Positions 25,221-32,658 of a DNA stretch of 32,658 nt are shown piece by piece (positions within the stretch are counted from its first letter, which is position 1; each line of letters begins with the position of its first letter). This stretch comes from Planctomycetota bacterium (GTDB lineage: Bacteria; Planctomycetota; GCA-002687715; CAIWVZ01). Under the pieces are notes generated by a model. The model was not told the DNA's origin. It did no database searches and was given only the letters and a program-made list of their open reading frames with translations. The stretch is taken from the NCBI GenBank assembly GCA_017853435.1, contig JAFMJN010000006.1, positions 1 to 32,658 of the forward strand. Direction: 5' to 3'. The translations under genes and the position numbers were made by a program.

Positions 25221-28200
25221 GTCGTCTTCGGGCGCTCGTGCTCGGGGTCCTCGTCTTCCTGACGGCCTCCCTCGCGGGAACCGTGTGGTTGCTGAATTCC
25301 GACAAGCTCGCGTCGATGGCGCGTTACGCGGCCGCGTTCGCCTTCGAATCCGACGTGCGTTGGGAAGAGATCTCGAGCGACGGTTGGGACACGATCGTCG
25401 TCAAAGAACTCCAACTCATGCGGCCGGGAGAGCCGGACACGATCTACGGAACGATCGACGAAGTCCGCGTCTCGATTCGTCCGTGGCGCATTCCGTTCCG
25501 CGACGCGTCCATCGTGAAGGACGTCGAACTGCGCAACGCGCGCGGCACCGTGCGATGGGATCCGAAGACCGGATTGCTCGATATGCCGTCTCCCATCAAG
25601 GAGGAGTACGGCGAAACGAAAGGCGGGTCGCTCGGCGACATCCCCGTCATCCGTCTCGAAGGCTTGTTCGTCACGCTCGAACACGCGCCGTACGTTCTGA
25701 AGACGCGCCAAGAATTGGCGTTTCCCGGTCTGAAGATCGACGTGATGCCCGACGGTTCCGAGCGTTGGCTCTACCGTTTCGGCGCGACCCTGAAGGACAA
25801 CCCGATCCTCGGCACCTTCGACATCGGCGGCAAATTCAACGCTCAGACGATCCAGCTGTCGATCCATCGCCCCGGAGATCTCGTCGGGGAACAACTTCGC
25901 GAAATTCTCCGCGAGCCGGAGGACAAGCGCACCGCGGAACTCCTCGCCGGACTATCTGTGAAGGGGGACATCGGACTCGGTCTCGACGTCTTCGGCCGCG
26001 CGGGTGATTCGACGACGTCGATCGGCGGCACCATCCGTCTCGACGGCGCGAGCATTTCGCATCGGACCATTCCCGTGCGGCTCGACGACATTCAAGGCCG
26101 CGTTTCCTTGAACGACGGCGTGCTGTCGACCAAGTCGCTCACCGCGCGCTTCGAAAACGCGGATCTGAACCTCTCGGCGAACGTCGATCTTCGGCCGCAA
26201 GCCGAGCGCCTCGTAATGGCCGACGTCGATCTCGTCGGTCTCGATCTCGGTGGAGGATTCGCCGATCGCCTCTCGCATCTCGGGGGCGCCACGCTCAAAG
26301 TGAAGGAGCAGGTCGACGCGTGGCAGCCGCGCGGCTTCGCGAACCTGAAGGGACGTCTCGCGGTGCCGGGTCCCGCAGCGCGTGTTCCCACCACTCCCGA
26401 GCCGTGGTTGTTCATCGACCTCGATCTGCGCAAGAGCGTCGCGATCAATTACCGGGGATCCGTTCAGGAAGATGGTCTTCGACACGGATTCCCGTATCTA
26501 CTTTCCGACGTCTCCGGCGTCGTGCGCTTCACCGACCTCGACATGCGATTCGATCGTGTGACGGCGAGCCATGGATCGGCGTTCATCGAAGCCCGCGGTT
26601 TGATCGGCTACGAGCGGGCCGACGACGAGACTTACGACGTCGATATCGTCGCGCAGGGAATCCCCATCGACGATGCGTTGAACGACGCTCTTGAAGAGGA
26701 AGGCCGCGCCTTGCTGAGCGCGCTCGACGCCGAAGGCGTCGTCGATCTTCTCATCGGAGTGAAACGGACGCGTCGTGACCCTCCGGGTGCTCCGATCATC
26801 GCCGACGTCGATCTTCGGGGCGTTCGTTTGCGCCCGAAGCAGTTTCCACTGCTCGCCGACGATGCACGCGGTCGTGTTCACATCGAGGGTTCGACGATCC
26901 GCATCGACGGTGTCCGTGCGCGGCATCGTGGCGGCGACGTGATGGTGTCGGGACGCATCGGCACCGGCACCGAGTCGGGCGTCGTCGATTTGAAGGCGGA
27001 ATTCCAACGTCTTCCGGTCGAAGCACCGCTGCTCGACGCGCTCGACGTTCCGTCGCCGGAGGCGGCGGACGAACTGCGCAGCCTAGCCGTCTTCGGGCGC
27101 GTCGGTGGAACGGTCACTCTGAAAGCCGACCGCGAGCGGCCCCTCGACGTGAAGGGGATCTTCGATCTCGACGGTGTCGGCCTGACGTTGAATACGCCGA
27201 AGTTGCCGATCGAGAACGTCGAAGGTCCGGTCGCGTTCGAAAACGGACGGATCACGATCCGTGACGGGGTCCGCGCCACCTTCGTCGGCGAACGCTTCGC
27301 CGCCCGCGGCACGATCGATCCGCAAAAAGGACTCGATCTGACGATCGAGGCGGACCGTTTCAAACTCGACGAGCGGTTCTTGAGCGCGCTCGCACCCGCG
27401 ATCCCGGGATACATGCTGATGGAGGATCGTCCGATCCTCGACGGTGTCGCGTCCGCGGTGGTCCGCGTGAAGGGACCCCGCGATGCGGTCGTCGTCGACG
27501 CCGACGTGACCGCACAGGGTATCGACGTCGCTTTCACCAACGGGCTACGCCTCGCGCGCGTCGAAGGCCGCGTGGCGTTCGCACCGGACGGTGCCGCGGT
27601 CGGAAGCGAGATTTCCGCCGAGTTGCCCGTCGCTCGAGCGGGTGCCGATGTGCGACCCGACGATGCGATGGCGCCGCAGCGACGCACCTCGTTGACGGCG
27701 AACACGGCGACATGGACCCCCGCGCGGCCCGCCTCCGGTCGGCGCCCCGCGACGGAAGCGCGCTTGTCGATCGAAGGCGCGATGCTCCGCGACGCTCCGT
27801 TGGGGGCCGACTTCTTCAAAGCGTTGGCGCTTCCGGGAAACGTCGAGTCCGCTCTTTGTGAGCTCGAACTTTCCGGGCGATTGGACGCGACGTGCCGCGG
27901 TGTTTCGTGGACGCGCGAGGCGGGTTGGCAGATCGGTGCTTCGGACGCGACGTTCACCGATATGGCGCTCGGTGCCGACCGACGCGTCGAAGCACGCCTC
28001 TTGAAGGTGAGCCGCGGCGTATTCGGGGACGAGCCCGACGGACGTGTGTATCGCGGCCGACTGGAAGGGACATCGGTCAGGGCGTTCGGCGTCGCGATGC
28101 CTCGCATCGCGGCCGACCTCGCCTGCAACGCTCGTGCGTTGGAACTCGGTCGTATTTCGGCGACGCTCTTCGAAGAAGCGACGAAGGCGCAGCGCGAGGG

Positions 28201-28870
28201 TGAAACGGATCGACCCGCGGGTGGTCGACTCGAAAACGAGTCGACGAAACTCAAGGTGCATTTCCCGGACGGAACGTTCGCGCTGGACGTCGTCGCGACC
28301 GATGTTTCCATTCCGGATCTCGTACGCGTGTTCGAGGCGGATCCCGGCGACGTTTGGGGCCGCCTCCGGTGCGAAGTCGCCGTCGTGGGTCCGATGACGG
28401 ATCGTCCGCGTTGGATCGGTCGTGCCCGCACGGCGGCGAACGTCCACAACGTCGTGGAGCTGCCGCTGTTCGCGAAGCTCTTCGGCATCTTCGACATCAC
28501 GAAGTTGTTCCAAGGACGCAATCCCGGAGCGATGGTCGATGCCGACGCCGAAATTCGCGACGGGGGATTCCACCTCTCGCGCGTGCGCGTCGCGGCGCCC
28601 GACGTTTCGCTCGACGGGAAGGGTTGGCTCGGCTTCGATGGTCGTATCCGAGCGAACTTCGACGCCACCTACCGAGCCGGGATCGACCCCTTGTCGTTGC
28701 TCGGACTCATGTTGAAGGGCCTCGCGGCCTCGAAGATCGGCGTGGTCGGAACGTTGGGGACGCCGGATGTTTCTCTGAGCGAGATCGACGCGACGCCGCC
28801 CGGTCCGGAGTCGGCACCCGCGAGTCGGCCGACGCCCACGTCCGCACCCGCGGCCGCGGATTCGCGCTGA
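25217..28870 (+). CDS. Large AsmA/DUF3971-like membrane-anchored protein (1217 aa)
   Basis: N-terminal TM MSRLRALVLGVLVFLTASLAGTVWLL, long beta-rich repeats, C-terminal ELPLFAKLFGIFDITKLFQGRNPGAMVDADAEIRDG typical of AsmA-type C-termini. ATGA overlap with tsaB. Upstream extension of the ORF (24683) is out-of-frame shadow. Confidence 0.75.
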   Translation: MSRLRALVLGVLVFLTASLAGTVWLLNSDKLASMARYAAAFAFESDVRWEEISSDGWDTIVVKELQLMRPGEPDTIYGTIDEVRVSIRPWRIPFRDASIVKDVELRNARGTVRWDPKTGLLDMPSPIKEEYGETKGGSLGDIPVIRLEGLFVTLEHAPYVLKTRQELAFPGLKIDVMPDGSERWLYRFGATLKDNPILGTFDIGGKFNAQTIQLSIHRPGDLVGEQLREILREPEDKRTAELLAGLSVKGDIGLGLDVFGRAGDSTTSIGGTIRLDGASISHRTIPVRLDDIQGRVSLNDGVLSTKSLTARFENADLNLSANVDLRPQAERLVMADVDLVGLDLGGGFADRLSHLGGATLKVKEQVDAWQPRGFANLKGRLAVPGPAARVPTTPEPWLFIDLDLRKSVAINYRGSVQEDGLRHGFPYLLSDVSGVVRFTDLDMRFDRVTASHGSAFIEARGLIGYERADDETYDVDIVAQGIPIDDALNDALEEEGRALLSALDAEGVVDLLIGVKRTRRDPPGAPIIADVDLRGVRLRPKQFPLLADDARGRVHIEGSTIRIDGVRARHRGGDVMVSGRIGTGTESGVVDLKAEFQRLPVEAPLLDALDVPSPEAADELRSLAVFGRVGGTVTLKADRERPLDVKGIFDLDGVGLTLNTPKLPIENVEGPVAFENGRITIRDGVRATFVGERFAARGTIDPQKGLDLTIEADRFKLDERFLSALAPAIPGYMLMEDRPILDGVASAVVRVKGPRDAVVVDADVTAQGIDVAFTNGLRLARVEGRVAFAPDGAAVGSEISAELPVARAGADVRPDDAMAPQRRTSLTANTATWTPARPASGRRPATEARLSIEGAMLRDAPLGADFFKALALPGNVESALCELELSGRLDATCRGVSWTREAGWQIGASDATFTDMALGADRRVEARLLKVSRGVFGDEPDGRVYRGRLEGTSVRAFGVAMPRIAADLACNARALELGRISATLFEEATKAQREGETDRPAGGRLENESTKLKVHFPDGTFALDVVATDVSIPDLVRVFEADPGDVWGRLRCEVAVVGPMTDRPRWIGRARTAANVHNVVELPLFAKLFGIFDITKLFQGRNPGAMVDADAEIRDGGFHLSRVRVAAPDVSLDGKGWLGFDGRIRANFDATYRAGIDPLSLLGLMLKGLAASKIGVVGTLGTPDVSLSEIDATPPGPESAPASRPTPTSAPAAADSR

Positions 28871-28898
28871 TCGTCGACCCGCGGTGCGTTCCCGACGT

Positions 28899-29483
28899 TT
28901 AGGTCGGGATCCCCTCGTTGCGCGCTTCGAGCAAGAGACGCCGCCGCGTCACGAGATGCAGCACGATCGCCCCCGCGGGGAGTCCGATCGCGACGATCCA
29001 AAAGGGAAAACTCTCGAGCCGTCCGTCGGGAGAGAGTGCGGCGCGGCCCGTCGCGTCCAAGGCTCGGCGAAAGGTCTCGGCGATCACGAGCGCGGTTACC
29101 GAAAGGAAGACCCGCGTCGGTCGAAGGATGCGCGCCCGTGCGGCCGGGGAAAGGGCGGCGAACACTTCCGGTTTCGGAACGTTGATTCCGTTCGGCTTGA
29201 CGGCGGCGCGTCGCACGACGGTTCCGCCGAGAAAGACGAGAAGAATCGGCACCAGCGTCCCGATGACGGGCAGGACCCACCACGAATCTTTCGAATCCCA
29301 ACGGTTGGGGGTGCCGTCCCAATCGAAATGCATGGGAACGCGTTCGGGGAGTCGCGGCCACCAAGTCGTCGCCGTGATCCAAACCCCCATGACCGCCGCG
29401 AAGGCGGCCGCGGGCAGGATGCGATCCGTCCATATGTTCGGAGGTGCGGGATCGTCGTCGGTGGACGGGTTTGCGGGCGGCAT
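28899..29483 (-). CDS. DUF1648-containing membrane protein
   Basis: PERVPMHFDWDGTPNRWDSKDSWWVLPVIGTLVPILLVFL plus further TM segments. Confidence 0.8.
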   Translation of the reverse strand: MPPANPSTDDDPAPPNIWTDRILPAAAFAAVMGVWITATTWWPRLPERVPMHFDWDGTPNRWDSKDSWWVLPVIGTLVPILLVFLGGTVVRRAAVKPNGINVPKPEVFAALSPAARARILRPTRVFLSVTALVIAETFRRALDATGRAALSPDGRLESFPFWIVAIGLPAGAIVLHLVTRRRLLLEARNEGIPT

Positions 29484-29500
29484 GCTGATACCATCATGAC

Positions 29501-30574
29501 ATGGATTCCAAGCGTCTCGTGGCCGTGATCATGGCCGGTGGCAGCGGTACCCGATTCTGGCCCCGCAGCCGTCGCAACCGACCGAAGCAGTTTCTCTCCT
29601 TCACGGGCGAAGACTCTCTGCTGACGTCCACGGTCAAGCGCCTCGAGGGGCTCGTCGCACCGGAACAGACGTTCGTGATCACCGGCGCGGTCCACGCGAA
29701 ACTCGCGCGTGAGCACACCGGACTTCCGCCCGCGTCGATCATCGCCGAACCGGAGCGTCGCGACACGGCGGCGTGCATCGGTCTCGGCGCCATGCTCGCG
29801 CAGTCCGTCCGCGAAGATGCCGTGATGGTGGTCCTCTCGGCCGACCATCTCATCGAGCCCGCCGCTTCGTTCCGCGATACGTTGATGCGGGCGGCCGAGC
29901 TCGCCGACGCGCACGACGCGCTCGTCAGCATCGGACAGCGGCCGACCCGGCCCGCGACGGGGTTCGGCTACATCGAACTCGGGAAACGCATCGACGATCG
30001 CACTCCCGTCGGATTCAACGTCACCTCGTTCCGCGAAAAGCCGGACGCCGAAAAGGCGCGCCGTTTCCTTCAGGCGGGGAACTTCCTTTGGAACTGCGGG
30101 ATCTTCGCGTTCACCGCCCGCGGCATTCTGAAGGCGATGCGTCAGCACCTGCCCGAACTCGCGCAGGGATTGGACAACATCACCGACCCGCGGGATCCCG
30201 CGTGCATCGAACGCGCGTGGACGGCGCTGCCGAAGATCTCGATCGACTACGGTGTGTTTGAAAAGGCCACCAATCGGCTCGTCGTCGAATCGACGTTCCG
30301 TTGGGACGACGTCGGCACCTTCGAAGCGATCGCCCGCTACCGCACACCCGATGCGTCGGGCAACGTCGCACGCGGAGACGCCGCGTTCCTCGAAGGCACG
30401 AAGAACTGCCTCGTCGACAACGACGCGGGGGGGCTCGTCGTGATCTCCGGCGTGAGCGACGTGGCGGTCGTCCGATCGGGCGACGTCGTGATGGTCGTTC
30501 CGCGTCGCGATCTCGAGAGCGTTCGCAACGTGGTGGACCGTCTCGCCAAGGACGGACGGCACGAGGTGCTGTGA
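29501..30574 (+). CDS. manC: Mannose-1-phosphate guanylyltransferase
   Basis: AVIMAGGSGTRFWPRSRRNRPKQFLSF nucleotidyltransferase signature, FREKPDAEKARRFLQAGNFLWNCGIFAF, FRWDDVGTFEA. Confidence 0.92.
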   Translation: MDSKRLVAVIMAGGSGTRFWPRSRRNRPKQFLSFTGEDSLLTSTVKRLEGLVAPEQTFVITGAVHAKLAREHTGLPPASIIAEPERRDTAACIGLGAMLAQSVREDAVMVVLSADHLIEPAASFRDTLMRAAELADAHDALVSIGQRPTRPATGFGYIELGKRIDDRTPVGFNVTSFREKPDAEKARRFLQAGNFLWNCGIFAFTARGILKAMRQHLPELAQGLDNITDPRDPACIERAWTALPKISIDYGVFEKATNRLVVESTFRWDDVGTFEAIARYRTPDASGNVARGDAAFLEGTKNCLVDNDAGGLVVISGVSDVAVVRSGDVVMVVPRRDLESVRNVVDRLAKDGRHEVL

Positions 30575-31020
30575 CCTCCGGAAACCCCGTGGACGACGGC
30601 CGCGGAGCCGTGATGGCGCTCGACGTCGGAAACCGTCGTATCGGAGTCGCGGTGACCGACGCGCGCCGCCAGTTCGTGTTGCCGCGCGAGACGCTCGAAC
30701 GGGTTTCCGCCGATGCGGATGCTCGGGCGTTGAAGAAGATCGTGGAGGAAGACGGCGTGCGCTGGATCGCCGTCGGATTGCCGATCAACGTGGACGGCAC
30801 TGAAGGTCCGCAGGCGCATGCATCGCGTGCGTTCGCGGCGGACCTGACCGCTCGGACGGGACTTCCATGCCTCTTCGTCGACGAGCGTTACACGTCGATC
30901 GAGGCCGACGAGGCGCTGCGCGAACGATTCCGCGATTGGCGCGATCGGAAGGCCCGCGTCGATCGTGGCGCGGCGGCGCTCATCCTACGTACGTACCTCG
31001 AACACGGCCCGATGCCCTGA
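30571..31020 (+). CDS. ruvX: Holliday junction resolvase-like RuvX (YqgF family)
   Basis: MALDVGNRRIGVAVTDARRQF, WIAVGLPINVDGTEGPQA, LFVDERYTSIEADEAL. GTG start overlaps the manC TGA. Confidence 0.9.
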   Translation: MTSGNPVDDGRGAVMALDVGNRRIGVAVTDARRQFVLPRETLERVSADADARALKKIVEEDGVRWIAVGLPINVDGTEGPQAHASRAFAADLTARTGLPCLFVDERYTSIEADEALRERFRDWRDRKARVDRGAAALILRTYLEHGPMP

Positions 31021-32451
31021 TCAACGGCGCCCCAGCGCGACGCGTACCGCTTCGCGCCGCGGCGAAGCATCACGGAGGACGACGACCGCGCCGTCGTTGC
31101 CCGCGTACAGCGGGATCCAACCGAAACGTTCGGCGTTCTTCGGGAGGAAGGCCGTCGGGATCACGAGCATGTCGACGGCGTATTTCTTCGCGACCGCTTC
31201 GAGCAGAGCCGGATCGTCGACGCGAGACCATTCGGCCGCGAGCGCGGCGCCGAAGCGGGTGACGCGACCGTCGGTCGCGGTGCGGCAGTTCGGTCCGAGC
31301 ATCGAGGCGAGATAGCCACCCCACGCCGGAGGATGCGCGAGGTTCAGCGGAACTCCCAACGTACGGATCCACGTCGCGGCGGCGACCGGATAGCCGCGCC
31401 CCGCGGAGGCTTCTCCGAAAAGTCGATCTTCGCCGAAGGCGGCGACGGCACGCGCCTCTTCCGCGAGATGCAGGACGGGGACGGTCAGGAAAGCCGCCGC
31501 GCTCAGCGCAACGGCCGCGCCGAAGCGACGGACGCGTTCCGGTCCCCACGCCGCCAAGAGGGAGGCCGCCGCGAGATGAAGCCCGAAGACGAAGCGGACT
31601 CCCGTCCATGTCGTCAAAAGTGCAACCGCCGCGTCTCCCGGTCGGCATGCGACGAATCCCTTTCCGTCGCGACGTCGGACGAACTCCGCGAGCGTCGGGA
31701 GTGCCGCGAGCGCCACGGCGGCGAGCGCCGCCCACGCGGCCGGAAAGTCGCGCACGGGAAAGTCGGCGAGTCGACGCCATTCCGGAATGAGAGGTCGAAG
31801 CGGAGTCGTGTCGGCGGCGTACGCGAGTAGGGCGGACGGACCGTCGGGGTGGATCGCGAGTCCGACGACGGACGCCGCGAACGTCGCGACGGCGGCCTTC
31901 GGATTCGGGCCGATCAGGCGACCACCCGCGAGAAGCGGGGCGAAGATCGCGCCGGGGTGGAGGTTGGTCCAAAGCGCCGTGAGGCCGAAGACGCGAAGGG
32001 TGCGCCCGGGGGACTCGCGGTCGAGGAGGTCCGCCATCACCGGAACGAGGGCGAGGGTGATCAGGTCCGGACGAAGTCGGAAGCGATCGTCGCCGAGCGC
32101 CATCCACATCGCCGCGACGAGGAGACCCGCGAGCGGGGTGCCGCCGCGCCGTGCGCCGAGCCGAAACGCCGCCGAGGCCCCCAAGGCGCCGAGGGCCGCC
32201 GCCGCGATCCGAAGTCCGCCGACACCGAAATATCGGTGTATGGCCGCCATGAGCGTGTCGGAGAGCCAAGCCTGATGGTCGGGGGCCGTCGGCAGGGGCA
32301 AATGCGAGAACGGCTCGACGGTGGGCCAGGCGCCGTGTTCGAGGGCCAGCTGCCCGAGACGCAGATGCCAGTGGAAATCCATGTCCATGACGGCCGTGAA
32401 CCCGAGAAGGGCCCCGACGAGCATCACGAACGCATGAAAACCCCGCGACAT
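31021..32451 (-). CDS. Polytopic membrane protein of unknown function (glycosyltransferase-C-like topology)
   Basis: 476-aa ORF with many hydrophobic segments (FHAFVMLVGALLGFTAVM; DAAVALLTTWTGVRFVFGLHLAAASLLAAW) and an N-terminal MDMDFHWHLRLGQLALEHGAWPTVEPFSH pattern. Confidence 0.75.
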   Translation of the reverse strand: MSRGFHAFVMLVGALLGFTAVMDMDFHWHLRLGQLALEHGAWPTVEPFSHLPLPTAPDHQAWLSDTLMAAIHRYFGVGGLRIAAAALGALGASAAFRLGARRGGTPLAGLLVAAMWMALGDDRFRLRPDLITLALVPVMADLLDRESPGRTLRVFGLTALWTNLHPGAIFAPLLAGGRLIGPNPKAAVATFAASVVGLAIHPDGPSALLAYAADTTPLRPLIPEWRRLADFPVRDFPAAWAALAAVALAALPTLAEFVRRRDGKGFVACRPGDAAVALLTTWTGVRFVFGLHLAAASLLAAWGPERVRRFGAAVALSAAAFLTVPVLHLAEEARAVAAFGEDRLFGEASAGRGYPVAAATWIRTLGVPLNLAHPPAWGGYLASMLGPNCRTATDGRVTRFGAALAAEWSRVDDPALLEAVAKKYAVDMLVIPTAFLPKNAERFGWIPLYAGNDGAVVVLRDASPRREAVRVALGRR

Positions 32452-32658
32452 GACGTGACGTTATCCGAAGCGTCGGCCCGGCGGTCTTGAACGGGCGGAA
32501 CGGGGGATTCCGGCCCGGGTGCGGATGCGGCGAGGGGCGGGGTGTCGGTTGGGGAAGTCCCCCCGGTGGGTTAGCGTGTGCCTTGGATAGGTCCAACCCT
32601 GTGGGGGTTGCCACCCGAAGGCCGTACACGTCGCCCCCGTCGACGAAGGGCTCTCGCA

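Noticed and set aside
32452-32658. Possible structured RNA at the right edge (GGGTT...AACCC pairing)
   Set aside because: Truncated by the window and not matching SRP, RNase P, tmRNA or 6S signatures I know; insufficient evidence.
1-32658. CRISPR arrays, transposons, prophage
   Set aside because: No regularly spaced repeats, transposase motifs, integrase or phage structural genes found in the reading.

Overview
High-GC bacterial window, probably from a planctomycete-like genome (inferred from gene style only). It is densely coding, with about 23 credible genes plus one truncated at the left edge. I found no tRNA, rRNA, CRISPR array, transposase or phage signature. Recognisable genes: a DUF5703/glycosidase-like protein (partial), msrA, a degenerate AAA protein, two TSPPY-type DNA/RNA methyltransferases (one overlapping an RNase D gene, one overlapping tsaB), an Hsp20, a HEAT-repeat/vWA protein, an M1 aminopeptidase lipoprotein, a POT transporter, ahpC-ahpD, a GAF/sigma54 activator divergent from ahpCD, a beta-helix exoprotein, a giant AsmA-like protein, a mannose-1-phosphate guanylyltransferase and ruvX. 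The best candidates for an undescribed system are: (i) a compact operon (11652-16117) of MoxR-like AAA ATPase, orphan 147-aa protein, DUF2201 metallopeptidase/vWA protein and divergent MetK-like SAM synthetase, preceded by a hairpin-rich leader; and (ii) an ahpC-ahpD locus apparently wired to sigma54, with a divergent GAF-AAA-Fis activator, a -24/-12-like element and several perfect palindromes in the shared intergenic region. All family calls come from motif recognition by eye; no searches were run.
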